Assembly: GCA_964638635.1 (NCBI GenBank)
Contig: CAZXAQ010000003.1
Span: 33,108-97,107, forward strand
Direction: 5' to 3'
DNA: 64,000 nucleotides
From: SZUA-430 sp964638635
Lineage (GTDB): Bacteria > Pseudomonadota > Alphaproteobacteria > Micropepsales > Micropepsaceae
Below are positions 51,147 through 59,418 of this stretch, in pieces. Numbering within the stretch: position 1 is the stretch's first letter; every line of letters starts with the position of its first letter. The translations under genes and the position numbers were made by a program. The notes under the pieces were generated by a model. The model was not told the origin of the DNA and did no database searches. It saw nothing but the letters and a program-made list of their open reading frames with translations.

Positions 51147-51180
51147 CTCCCCCGTGCGGACAACCGCGCGGGGGAGCTTT
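51147..51180 (+). terminator. Rho-independent terminator after the phasin gene
   Basis: CTCCCCCGTGCGG and CCGCGCGGGGGAG pair over 13 bp with a single mismatch around an ACAA loop, followed by CTTT. It lies 27 bases after the phasin stop and ends the 48.2-51.1 kb unit before the dehydrogenase gene. Confidence 0.75.
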
Positions 51181-51211
51181 GCGGAAGGCCCAAAAAAAGG
51201 GGATGCGTTCG

Positions 51212-52072
51212 ATGCCCCGTGCCAAGAAAAAGGCCGCACCGAAAAAGCCGACGCTCATGGGCGAGCGTGAGTTGGGCCGCGTGCTCATCACCGGCGCCTC
51301 CGCCGGCATCGGTGCCGAACTCGCCCGCGAATTCGCCAAACACGGACACCATCTGGTTCTCGTCGCCCGTAGCGAAGACAAGCTGATGGCGCTTGCCGGC
51401 GAACTGAACGCCGGCCACGACACCGACGCCCTCGTTATTGCAGCCGATCTTGCAACGCCCGAGGGCCCCAAAGCCATCGTCGAAACGCTGCACGATCACG
51501 GCGTCGAGATCGACATCCTGGTCAACAACGCGGGCATCATCGACGTCGGCCCGTTCTCGGACACGGATGCGGAGAAATTCCAGCAGATGGTCGCGCTGAA
51601 TATTGGTGCGCTGACGACGCTGACTTCGCTGCTGTTACCGCACATGCTGGAACGCCGCTTCGGCCGCATTCTGAACGTGGCCTCGCTGGCCGCCTTCCAA
51701 CCGATTCCCTCGATGGCAGTCTACGCCGCCAGCAAAGCCTACGTGCTCTCGCTCACGGAATCGCTGAGCGAAGAACTGCGCGGCACCGGCGTGCGCGTGA
51801 CCGCGCTCTGCCCCGGCCTCACCGATACGAACATGGTGGCGGAAGTGAAAGCGCAATCCGAAACCGCGCAAGCGATGCCGTCGTTCCTGATCTCGAACCC
51901 CAAAGAAGTCGCCGCCCAAGCCTACAAAGCGACGATGTCGGGCCAAACGATCCTGGTCCCCGGCCTCCCCAACCAACTCGCGGCCGCCTGGGCCCAAGTG
52001 AACCCACGCTGGGTCGTCCGCACCGTGACGGGCTTCTGGGCAAGACAAACGGATTGGATGAAGGCGAAGTAA
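51212..52072 (+). CDS. Short-chain dehydrogenase/reductase
   Basis: 286 residues from ATG 51212 with AAAGGGGA upstream; in-frame upstream starts are possible. The NAD(P) motif VLITGASAGIGAELAREF, LVNNAGIIDVG and the active-site Ser-Tyr-Lys (NVASLAAFQ, YAASKAYVLSL) are intact. The basic N-terminal tail MPRAKKKAAPKKPT is unusual for the family and recalls the phasin N-terminus. SALCPG-type turn (TALCPGLTDTNMV) suggests the classical SDR group. Substrate is unknown; the neighbourhood points to lipid metabolism. Confidence 0.9.
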   Translation: MPRAKKKAAPKKPTLMGERELGRVLITGASAGIGAELAREFAKHGHHLVLVARSEDKLMALAGELNAGHDTDALVIAADLATPEGPKAIVETLHDHGVEIDILVNNAGIIDVGPFSDTDAEKFQQMVALNIGALTTLTSLLLPHMLERRFGRILNVASLAAFQPIPSMAVYAASKAYVLSLTESLSEELRGTGVRVTALCPGLTDTNMVAEVKAQSETAQAMPSFLISNPKEVAAQAYKATMSGQTILVPGLPNQLAAAWAQVNPRWVVRTVTGFWARQTDWMKAK

Positions 52073-52120
52073 GTCAAAGAGTCGACTGCGCAGCTCTGCG
52101 TCGCCCCACCGCCCCCCAAC

Positions 52121-52437
52121 ATCGTCATGGCCGGGCAAGCGAAGCGCGACCCGGCCACCCAGGGTCCGCGCACATGCGTCAAAGCCGAAACGTTCCTTCG
52201 AAGCAGTCGCCGCGGCGATTCAAGGCGTCTCACGCGAAGCCGCGAAGAAACACCCGAAGCGCCAATCCTAACTTCGCATCCTTCGCGGCTTCGCGTGAGA
52301 CATTTCTTTCTGACGTCAACGCCTCATCCGACCGCGCGACACGGCACCAGCATCTTGGCGCCCTTGGCGTTTCTGTCACGACTTTGCCCGCGACCCTGGG
52401 TGGCCGGGTCGCGCTTCGCTTGCCCGGCCATGACGAT
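52121..52437. repeat. Nested inverted repeats in a gene-free interval (52073-52473)
   Basis: Outer arms at 52121-52166 and 52392-52437 are perfect 46-base complements, beginning ATCGTCATGGCCGGGCAAG and ending in a GACCCTGGGTGGCCGG-type sequence on the second arm. Inside, a second perfect pair of 21-base arms lies at 52227-52247 and 52281-52301 (core CACGCGAAGCCGCGAAG). The outer arms share the TCATGGCCGGG core of the elements at 29208 and 45824. No ORF with coding character was found in the 400-base interval. It may be two copies of a dispersed palindromic family inserted in opposite orientation. Confidence 0.85.
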
Positions 52438-52473
52438 TCATTTCCCGCTGTGGCGAACGTTCCGCCGAAACGC

Positions 52474-52857
52474 TCATCCCGGCGCCCGGTGACACACCGC
52501 CTGAATCTTGTTCCCGTCCGGATCGCGCACATACGCGCCGTAGTAGTTCTTGTGGTAGTGCGGCCGCGGACCCGGTGCACCTTCGTCCGTTCCGCCACTC
52601 GCGAGCGCCGCCGCATGGAACGCGTCGACCGTGGCGCGATCTTGCGCGAGGAACGCGACGTGCACGCCGTTGCCGGACCGCGCCGGCTTGCCGTCGAACG
52701 GCGGCACGATGAACACCTTCGGTCCCGTCGGCGTGCCGTAAGCGGCGGTTCCACCCGCCTTGAACATCACCGGATGGCCGAGCACCGCCATCACCGCATC
52801 GTAAAACGCCTCCGCCCTCGCATAGTCGTTCGTTCCCAACGTCACGTGACTGAACAT
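52474..52857 (-). CDS. VOC-fold protein (glyoxalase family)
   Basis: 127 residues from ATG 52857. MFSHVTLGTNDYARAEAFYDAVM starts the first module (read in two blocks) and GVHVAFLAQDRATVDAFHAAAL the second, ending YYGAYVRDPDGNKIQAV, the typical C-terminal VOC motif with its Glu/Asp-type ligand region. Members are lyases, dioxygenases or resistance proteins; the reaction is not determined. The gene is divergent from the uracil-DNA glycosylase gene. Confidence 0.87.
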   Translation of the reverse strand: MFSHVTLGTNDYARAEAFYDAVMAVLGHPVMFKAGGTAAYGTPTGPKVFIVPPFDGKPARSGNGVHVAFLAQDRATVDAFHAAALASGGTDEGAPGPRPHYHKNYYGAYVRDPDGNKIQAVCHRAPG

Positions 52858-53009
52858 CGCTCGTCTCCAATTCCCGGCAATCCACTTTGCACAAAGGCCA
52901 TCCGATCCGCTACTACACACGCGACACCGGAGCGACGAATGCTTCTTCTGCACGCCAACAGCCGCGACCAAGCCTGATGCGCGGCGCTCAAAGCGCTGCA
53001 CTGCGCGCC

Positions 53010-53636
53010 ATGGAAGAACCACCACGCGACTGCGCGCTCTGCCCGCGCCTCGCAAAATACCGCGCCGACAACGCGAAGAAGGAGCCGACCTGGTTCAACG
53101 CCCCGGTCCCAAGCTTCGGCAAAGCGGACGCGCGCCTCCTGATCGTGGGCCTCGCCCCCGGCGTCGGCGGCGCCAACCGCACCGGCCGCCCGTTTACCGG
53201 CGACTACGCCGGCGAGCTGCTCTACGGCACGCTGCTCAAATACGGCTTCGCGCGCGGCAAATATCTCGCACGCCCCGACGACGGCCTCGAACTCGTCGAC
53301 TGCCGCATCACGAACGCCGTCCGCTGCGTGCCCCCCGAAAACAAACCGACCCCCGAAGAAGCCACGACCTGCCGCGTCTTCCTCACCGCCACCCTCGAAG
53401 GCATGCCGAACCTCAAAGCGATCGTGGCCTTGGGCCGCGTCGCCCACGATGCCACACTGCGCGCCTTCGCCCGCAAACTCAGCGCCCACACCTTCGCCCA
53501 CAACGCCAAACACGACCTCGGCCGCGTCACGCTGATCGATAGCTTCCACTGCTCCCGCTACAACACGAACACCGGCAAGCTCACGACCGAGATGTTCGAG
53601 GCCGTTTTCGCAGACGCGCACGCCCTTCTCCGCTGA
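53010..53636 (+). CDS. Uracil-DNA glycosylase, family 5 (UdgB-like)
   Basis: 208 residues from ATG 53010; an ATG at 52977 would add 11 residues. CALCPRL gives the first two Cys (C8, C11) and CRITNAVRC the second pair of a likely 4Fe-4S cluster. LLIVGLAPGVGGANRTGRPF is the family 5 motif A, lacking the usual catalytic Asp/Asn of family 1, and DSFHCSRYNTNTG is motif B. The enzyme removes uracil and other deaminated bases from DNA. The divergent VOC gene lies 152 bases away. Confidence 0.9.
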   Translation: MEEPPRDCALCPRLAKYRADNAKKEPTWFNAPVPSFGKADARLLIVGLAPGVGGANRTGRPFTGDYAGELLYGTLLKYGFARGKYLARPDDGLELVDCRITNAVRCVPPENKPTPEEATTCRVFLTATLEGMPNLKAIVALGRVAHDATLRAFARKLSAHTFAHNAKHDLGRVTLIDSFHCSRYNTNTGKLTTEMFEAVFADAHALLR

Positions 53637-53680
53637 ATGCGACGGCCGTCACAGAGCCCGTCAAGATCTCGAACGGTGCG

Positions 53681-53709
53681 TTGACAAAAATCCGCCGCAG
53701 GTGGATTGT
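53681..53709 (+). promoter_or_regulatory. Promoter of the desaturase-TetR operon
   Basis: A perfect -35 TTGACA at 53681-53686, a 17-base spacer, then a weak -10 GATTGT at 53704-53709, about 33 bases before the desaturase ATG. The palindromic operator begins inside the -10, so a bound repressor would block RNA polymerase. Confidence 0.55.
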
Positions 53710-53728
53710 GAGTGAGTACTCACTCACA
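53707..53728. promoter_or_regulatory. Palindromic TetR-type operator over the desaturase promoter
   Basis: TGTGAGTGAGT followed by its exact complement, a perfect 22-bp palindrome, 13 bases upstream of the desaturase ATG and overlapping its -10 box. TetR regulators of lipid genes bind sites of this size and form, and a TetR gene is the second gene of this operon, so autorepression through this site is likely. Confidence 0.78.
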
Positions 53729-53741
53729 CCGGAGACGCCCC

Positions 53742-54875
53742 ATGTCCGCCCAAGTGACGTACCCACAACAGAGCGCCGCGCCGCGTACTTTGGCCGCGAC
53801 TCTACCCCAGACACGCATCCACTTCGACCCCGTTTCCGAAAACGGCTTCTATGTGAAATTGAAGGAGCGGGTTGATGCCTACATGAAGGACAAGCACCCC
53901 GACGGCGGCTTCTTCGTCGCGGGCAAAGCCGCAGCCTATCTGGCGTTCGCGATCGCGCTCTACCTGCTCGTTCTCTTCGGCCAATTTTCCGGCGCCATCA
54001 CCCTCGCGCTCGCCATCGCCGCTGGTGTTTCGACGATCCTGATGGCGATCAACGCCGGCCACGATGGCGCGCACAACATTGTCTCGCGCCATCGCTGGCT
54101 GAACCAAGCGGCGCTAAACGCATCGTTCACGCTCGTCGGCGTCGATCCCGATCTCTGGCAGCTCCGCCACGCGAAATCGCACCACATCTTTCCGAACGTG
54201 AACGGCTGCGACATCGATATCGACAGCAACATGTTCCTGCGCCTATCGCCGAACCACCCGCGCCGCTGGTATCAGCGCTGGCAGCACATCTATGCGCCCG
54301 TCCTCTATGCGATCGTGGGCTTCCACTCGGCATTCATCCAGGACTTTCAATACCTGTTCAAGACCGAGCTCGCGAACCTGAAGAACATCAAGCACAAGCC
54401 CGGCTTCTACGTCGCCTTCGTCCTGCGCAAAATCGTCTACGCGACACTCGTGTTCGCAATCCCCCTGATGGTTCTGCCGTTTGCCTGGTGGCAAATCGTC
54501 CTCGGCGCGTTGCTGATGAACGCCGTCGCCTCGTTCGTCTTCGTCAGCATGTTGATCGGCACGCATTTCGCCGAAGAGGTGACGTTCCCGCATCCCGACG
54601 AGACCGGCGCGCTCGGCCACGACTTCGCGACCCACGCGCTAGAAACATCGCTCGACTGGAACCCGCAAAGCCGCCTGGCGCAGATCGTAGCCGGCGGCGC
54701 GAACGCGCACGCGGCGCACCACCTCTTCCCGCACGTCTCGCACCGGCACTACGTCCCTATCTCGAAAATGATCGAGGAAACCGCGCGCGAATTCGGCATC
54801 CGCTACAATCGCACGACGTTCTTCGGTCTGATACGCTCCCACTTCACGTTCTTAAGGCGCATGGGAGCCGGATGA
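53742..54875 (+). CDS. Fatty acid desaturase (membrane di-iron)
   Basis: 377 residues from ATG 53742, preceded by GGAGACGCCCC. Three histidine boxes are present: GHDGAH (107-111), HAKSHH (143-148) and HAAHH (323-327), as in acyl-lipid and front-end-type desaturases. About four hydrophobic segments (AAYLAFAIALYLLVLFG, AITLALAIAAGVSTIL, others) place it in the inner membrane. It probably introduces double bonds into membrane-lipid acyl chains. It overlaps the downstream TetR gene and lies behind the palindromic operator. Confidence 0.92.
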   Translation: MSAQVTYPQQSAAPRTLAATLPQTRIHFDPVSENGFYVKLKERVDAYMKDKHPDGGFFVAGKAAAYLAFAIALYLLVLFGQFSGAITLALAIAAGVSTILMAINAGHDGAHNIVSRHRWLNQAALNASFTLVGVDPDLWQLRHAKSHHIFPNVNGCDIDIDSNMFLRLSPNHPRRWYQRWQHIYAPVLYAIVGFHSAFIQDFQYLFKTELANLKNIKHKPGFYVAFVLRKIVYATLVFAIPLMVLPFAWWQIVLGALLMNAVASFVFVSMLIGTHFAEEVTFPHPDETGALGHDFATHALETSLDWNPQSRLAQIVAGGANAHAAHHLFPHVSHRHYVPISKMIEETAREFGIRYNRTTFFGLIRSHFTFLRRMGAG

Positions 54876-55432
54876 CGCATTCCACCAAGACCCGGATCGT
54901 GGAGGCCGCGCTCGGCCTCTTCGTCCGCAAGGGCGTGATCCAAACCACGACGAAGGACATCGCCGCTGCCGCCGGCATCGCGGAAGGCACGATCTATCGC
55001 CACTTCGAAAGCAAGGACGAACTGGTGGAACACCTGTTCGTCGCGAACTACGTCCCACTCGCCAAAACACTCGACACGATTCAGCGCCACAGCGCGACGA
55101 CGATGCGCAAGCTCGAATCGATCGTCCGCCACCTCTACAAGACGTTCGACGAAGACCCGACGCTCTTCACGTTCATGCTGATCACCCAGCACGACGCCGT
55201 CGACAAGGTGCCGGTCGGCACGACGACACCCGTCGCCGTCGTGCGCAAAATCATCAAGGAAGGCATGAAGCAAGGTTCCGTCCGCACGATGGACGCGCAA
55301 ACGGCAACCCACCTCGCCGTCGGTCTGATCCTGCAGCCCGCCTCCGCCCACATTCACGGCGAACTCGCGGGCCCCTTGACCCAACGCGCAACCGACGTGG
55401 TCGCGGCGCTCGACCGTCTACTTCGCCCCTGA
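54872..55432 (+). CDS. TetR-family regulator of the desaturase operon
   Basis: 186 residues; ATG overlaps the desaturase stop in an ATGA, so translation is coupled. The HTH covers KTRIVEAALGLFVRKGVIQTT (read in two blocks), KDIAAAAGIAEGTIYRHFESKDEL. The C-terminal domain is helical, ending VVAALDRLLRP. Position and the operator at 53707 indicate it controls the desaturase and itself, likely in response to acyl-CoA or fatty acids (inference). Its 3' end overlaps the convergent phosphodiesterase gene by 15 bases. Confidence 0.92.
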   Translation: MTHSTKTRIVEAALGLFVRKGVIQTTTKDIAAAAGIAEGTIYRHFESKDELVEHLFVANYVPLAKTLDTIQRHSATTMRKLESIVRHLYKTFDEDPTLFTFMLITQHDAVDKVPVGTTTPVAVVRKIIKEGMKQGSVRTMDAQTATHLAVGLILQPASAHIHGELAGPLTQRATDVVAALDRLLRP

Positions 55433-56713
55433 CGCGGGTTCAACCGGCGCCAACGCGTCGGTCACGACCTTCCCGTCGACCGGTTTGCCCGGCTCGATCC
55501 CCAACAGATGCATCACCGTCGGATGCACGTCGATAATGTCGAGCTGCGGTATCTCCTTGCCCTGCGCCACCCCCGCGCCCCATGCGTAGAACACGCCGTG
55601 CATCTCCGGGATCGCCGGATCGTACCCGTGCGACGCCTTCAACCCGCCGAGGTTGCCCGGCACGAAAATGTCCGACCAGAACCACGTCATCCCCATCAGA
55701 TGCGCGTACCAGGGCAGGCTGCTCGACGGCGCGATGTAGTACGGCGGCTTCGCAACCAGCATGAGATCGCCGACGCGCGCGCCGTTGCCCAGATGCGAAA
55801 ACGCCGGATGCTTGGCCGTGCGATACACCGTGAACGCATCTTTGTACTGTGACAGTGCGGTCTCGACGCGCTCGATGCTCTCGCCCTTGTCGAGATAGAG
55901 ATATGCGTTCCCGCCGTCGCCCGCGTCGCGCACATAGAGCCAGTGCCGGTTGATGATGCGCCCGAGATTGACCACCGGATCGACCGCGATCATGCCGTGA
56001 TCCGTGCCGACGATGAGCGCCGCTTCGCGATCCGCCGGCAACGCCTTGATCCCCGCCATCAGTTTGCCCACGATCGCGTCCGCCTTGCGCACTTCGGCGA
56101 GCGTCTGCGGCGCGGTCACGCCGTTCACATGCGCCTCGTGATCGGGCCCACGAAAATAAAGCGCGATCAATCGCGGCCGCTTCGCATCCGTGCTGTTCAA
56201 CAGCTGAAGCCCGCGTGCGAGCGTCTCGTCGTCCGAAGGCGCTTGTTCCCACGGCACATAAGGATTGATCACGCCGGCAAGCGCCACCTTCTTCTTGACG
56301 TCCCATCGGTTCGCGAAATTGAGTGCCGCGGCCGGAACACCCTGCCGCTCCGCCGCCTGCCACGCCGGCTCGCAGCCCGAAAGCCACCCCGCATCGCCAT
56401 TCTCGTCGTACGGCGCGCCGCGATCGGGATCGAAGAACTTGTTCTGAACAATGCCGTGATGCGCCGGCCAGCACCCGGTCGCGAAGCTCGTGTGATTGGG
56501 CAGCGACATCGTCGGATAGACCGGCACCAAATGCCGCGACCAAGCGCCTTCCTTCTTGATGCGATCGAGGTTCGGCGTCGCTGTCGCGTCCGCCATCGCC
56601 GGCGCGAACCCGTCGAACATCACGAGCACGACGGTACGCTCCGCAGCATGCGCACCGCCGAAGGCCAAAACCCAAACCACCATGGCAAGTGTCCACAAAC
56701 GACCCTTGTTCAT
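55418..56713 (-). CDS. Secreted nucleotide pyrophosphatase/phosphodiesterase (alkaline phosphatase superfamily)
   Basis: 431 residues from ATG 56713 with AAGGTGTG upstream. Signal peptide ends FGGAHAAERT. VLVMFDGFAPAM holds the first metal Asp (D34) and VYPTMSLPNHTSFATG the nucleophile Thr68, as in NPP enzymes. Further metal sites are YFRGPDHEAH, VGTDHGM and ASHGYDP. It hydrolyses phosphodiester or pyrophosphate bonds in the periplasm; precise substrate is unknown. It is divergent from a small membrane protein gene. Confidence 0.9.
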   Translation of the reverse strand: MNKGRLWTLAMVVWVLAFGGAHAAERTVVLVMFDGFAPAMADATATPNLDRIKKEGAWSRHLVPVYPTMSLPNHTSFATGCWPAHHGIVQNKFFDPDRGAPYDENGDAGWLSGCEPAWQAAERQGVPAAALNFANRWDVKKKVALAGVINPYVPWEQAPSDDETLARGLQLLNSTDAKRPRLIALYFRGPDHEAHVNGVTAPQTLAEVRKADAIVGKLMAGIKALPADREAALIVGTDHGMIAVDPVVNLGRIINRHWLYVRDAGDGGNAYLYLDKGESIERVETALSQYKDAFTVYRTAKHPAFSHLGNGARVGDLMLVAKPPYYIAPSSSLPWYAHLMGMTWFWSDIFVPGNLGGLKASHGYDPAIPEMHGVFYAWGAGVAQGKEIPQLDIIDVHPTVMHLLGIEPGKPVDGKVVTDALAPVEPASGAK

Positions 56714-56789
56714 CACACCTTCCCGATTGGCACAGCCTCGATCCACGTTATCATGTCCCGGAGTGATGGCCAGCAGGGAAAGGCGCATC

Positions 56790-57251
56790 ATGCTACTCGA
56801 CCGCATCTTCGGCGCGATATCCGCCACAGCCGTGCTGCTTGGCTTCGCATGTCAGGCCACGTGGCTGACTGGAATCGTAGCGCCGTCGCGACAAGACGAT
56901 ATGACGATGGCGTTCTTCGGTGCGGCGATCGTCCCGCTCATCTACCTGGTCGCCTACGCCGGGCACCGCGACCGCTTGCCCTACGACGCCGAAGGCAGCC
57001 TTGAGCTCCGCCCCATTATTCGTGCCCTTCCCGGCTGGGCGCAGACCGTCGCCGTGATTCTCTTCATCTACGCGTTCGCTCTCGTCGGAATTGCACTCGT
57101 TCCCGCGATCCCGAAGCTCGCCGGCGACGCTTGCGGCGCAGGCGATTGCCTATCGTGGCCCCACCTCATTACGGCGATGATCGCGATGTTCACGGCCATG
57201 TCGTTCGTCGACGCCGTGTACCTCTGGCGGACTCACGCTGCCAGCGCCTGA
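56790..57251 (+). CDS. Small integral membrane protein, unknown function
   Basis: 153 residues from ATG 56790, with AAGG 8 bases upstream (ATG 56766 would add eight residues). Four hydrophobic segments: ISATAVLLGFACQATWLTG, AFFGAAIVPLIYLVAYAG, AVILFIYAFALVGIALVPA and LITAMIAMFTAMSFVDAVY. A CGAGDC motif lies between the last two. No family was recognised. It lies divergent from the phosphodiesterase gene and overlaps the convergent serine hydrolase gene by 19 bases. Confidence 0.68.
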   Translation: MLLDRIFGAISATAVLLGFACQATWLTGIVAPSRQDDMTMAFFGAAIVPLIYLVAYAGHRDRLPYDAEGSLELRPIIRALPGWAQTVAVILFIYAFALVGIALVPAIPKLAGDACGAGDCLSWPHLITAMIAMFTAMSFVDAVYLWRTHAASA

Positions 57252-58369
57252 TACACCGGCATGATCATCTGAAACGCCCGCAGGTCGCCGGTCGTGCCTT
57301 CGCCCATCTTGTTCATCACGTAAGCACAGCATACGCGCTTGTCCAAATCGGCGATAACCAGCGAACCGCCCCACCCGCCCCAGAAACACGTGTTCGGGCT
57401 GGGCAGCGGCATCGCCTGCCCGGGCAGTCCGTAACCCATCCCATGCCGCACCGGCAGCCCGAGCACCATGTCGAGCCCTTCGATCTGCGGCTCCAGCGCG
57501 CGCCGTGTCCCCTGATCCGACATGATGCGCTTGCCCTTCGACACCCCGCGATTGGCGAGCACGGTCTGCACCTCCGCAACCGCGCGCGCATTGCCGAAGC
57601 CGCCCGCCGCCGGAATCTCGGCGGCCCGCCAAGCCCGCGTGCGCGGCTCAAGCGCGGTCAGCACCGGATTGTCCAACGTGCGCCCCGCAATCGACTGCGG
57701 ATCGCGACCTTTGCCCATGCCGTCCTTCGGCGGAAGCAACTCACCGACGCGCGCATCGTGCGCTGGCGCCAAACCTATATGAAAGTCTGCACCGAGCGGC
57801 CCGGCGATCTCCTCGCGAAACACCGTGCCCACGGTCTTACCCGACGCACGCCGGATCACCTCACCGACCAGAAAACCCTGCGTGACCGCGTGGTACCCAA
57901 CCTTCTCGCCGGGCGTCCACCACGGCGCCTGCGCCGCAAGCAACCCGCAAATCCGCTCCCAATCGTAAAGGTCCTCCGCCTTCAGCCGCGCGTCCCACCC
58001 CGAAAGTCCCGCCGAGTGCGAAAGCAGATGACTGACCTTCACCGCGCCTTTCCCGTTCGCCGCGAACTCAGGCCAATAGCGCACGACGGGCGCCTGCAAA
58101 TCGAGCACCCCGCGATCGGCCAGCAGCAGCGCCGTCAACGCCGTCATCGTCTTCGTCGTCGAGTAGACGTTGACGATCGTATCGCGCACCCAAGGCCGCG
58201 ACCGCGCCTCGTCCGCCCAACCACCCCAGAGATCGACGACGGTCTCGCCCTCAACCGTCACCGCAAACGAGGCGCCGTGATCGAGCCCGCTCGCGAGGTT
58301 GCTCGCAAACACGTCACGCACGGCGGCAAACCGTGCATCGCAGTATCCATGAACTGAAGCATCGGCCAT
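57233..58369 (-). CDS. Serine hydrolase, beta-lactamase/esterase (EstB) family
   Basis: 378 residues from ATG 58369; the previous ATG (58372) is an alternative, and both overlap the upstream stop. The class C-type motif SxxK is Ser70-Lys73 in VYSTTKTM. HLLSHSAGLSGWD and YHAVTQGFLVGEVIRRASG (the Tyr of the YxN-type site) follow, and FWGGWGGS is near the C-terminus. There is no signal peptide, so an esterase or peptidase acting in the cytoplasm is more likely than a beta-lactamase. It is coupled to the metallohydrolase gene. Confidence 0.88.
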   Translation of the reverse strand: MADASVHGYCDARFAAVRDVFASNLASGLDHGASFAVTVEGETVVDLWGGWADEARSRPWVRDTIVNVYSTTKTMTALTALLLADRGVLDLQAPVVRYWPEFAANGKGAVKVSHLLSHSAGLSGWDARLKAEDLYDWERICGLLAAQAPWWTPGEKVGYHAVTQGFLVGEVIRRASGKTVGTVFREEIAGPLGADFHIGLAPAHDARVGELLPPKDGMGKGRDPQSIAGRTLDNPVLTALEPRTRAWRAAEIPAAGGFGNARAVAEVQTVLANRGVSKGKRIMSDQGTRRALEPQIEGLDMVLGLPVRHGMGYGLPGQAMPLPSPNTCFWGGWGGSLVIADLDKRVCCAYVMNKMGEGTTGDLRAFQMIMPVYQALAA

Positions 58370-59394
58370 CATTTGTCCTTCGAGTGAGCAAACGTTGTTC
58401 CAGCAGCGGCACTTTCCGGCGGCGGAAACGGATCGGTCTTGCGCCAAGCGCGCGGAAGAACCACCTGGACGCCAGTGTCCCGTTCCTTCCGCTTGAGGTA
58501 TTTCATTGCCGCGTCGAAATTGTGCGCTGGCGGCCGGAAGGGTCTCAATTCCTCCTCGCCGATCTCAAGTCGGTCGAACATGTAGTCCCAATGAATCGGA
58601 AAGACGCGCTTTGCGCCGACGGTCGTTACGACTTCATTCCAGTAGGCGTCGCGCTCTTCGTCTTTCATATCGCCCAGAGGGACGATTCCCAAGTAAACGA
58701 CATCTGCTTTGAAGCCCTTTAGCGCACCCTGAAGGTATCCCGCGCTGCTGTGCACCAACACCGTTCGCCCGCTCTCCAAAAACTCGATGAAGATCGAGAA
58801 GCACCCGCCTTCCTTGTATTTCGTGAAGAACACCGGTGGGACCAGTTTCTCCTTGATCTCGCTTTCGTCGCTGAACGGCGTATCGCCGTGTTTCGAGCGT
58901 ATTGTCGTCACCCTGAAAACCGGGTTCTTTTCCGGAACCAGAAATGTCGTCGGTTTCGCAGGGTGGATCAGTCGAAACGACCCTGGAAACTCGACACCTT
59001 CGGCGATGAATTGGGTCGATCGGGACCCGATCAACGTGGCGTCTTGCGACTCCGCAAGGACAGGCGCATCCATCGCGTGATCATAGTGCGAATGCGTGGT
59101 GATGACCGCGTCCAACTTTGATGCGATCTTCACCGCTTTCCAAATGCGATCGATCTCCACCTTGTCCGGCTCGACCCTAATCAAGTCGATCGCATCGGGG
59201 CGCGAAAAGAAGCCGTCCGTCGCGATCGCATGCCCCCTATATTCGAACACGAGAGTCGAAACGCCGAGAAAGGTGGCGTTGACGCCGTCTTGGGGTGCAG
59301 CCGCGGGATAGGAATCGCCATACCAATCCTTGGAAGCGCATCCACCCAACACGGCAAGCATCGTTGCCGCGATCAGCGCTCGGAAGATATGCAT
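58369..59394 (-). CDS. Metallo-beta-lactamase-fold lipoprotein
   Basis: 341 residues from ATG 59394, preceded by GAGGGGAA. A lipobox VLGGC gives Cys19, so it is anchored in the envelope. ITTHSHYDHAMDA is the metal-binding HxHxDH motif, and SKHGDTP, HSSAGYL and FPIHWDYM supply further sites. The N-terminal half (FLGVSTLVFEYRGHAIATDG) resembles the UlaG/NAPE-PLD-like branch. Substrate is unknown. Its stop overlaps the start of the serine hydrolase gene downstream. Confidence 0.87.
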   Translation of the reverse strand: MHIFRALIAATMLAVLGGCASKDWYGDSYPAAAPQDGVNATFLGVSTLVFEYRGHAIATDGFFSRPDAIDLIRVEPDKVEIDRIWKAVKIASKLDAVITTHSHYDHAMDAPVLAESQDATLIGSRSTQFIAEGVEFPGSFRLIHPAKPTTFLVPEKNPVFRVTTIRSKHGDTPFSDESEIKEKLVPPVFFTKYKEGGCFSIFIEFLESGRTVLVHSSAGYLQGALKGFKADVVYLGIVPLGDMKDEERDAYWNEVVTTVGAKRVFPIHWDYMFDRLEIGEEELRPFRPPAHNFDAAMKYLKRKERDTGVQVVLPRAWRKTDPFPPPESAAAGTTFAHSKDK

Positions 59395-59418
59395 TTCCCC
59401 TCTCCTCGACTGTCCGGC

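Noticed and set aside
57233..58369. Calling the serine hydrolase a resistance beta-lactamase
   Set aside because: The SxxK motif fits, but there is no signal peptide and the gene lacks an ampR-type neighbour; esterase-like members are far more common.
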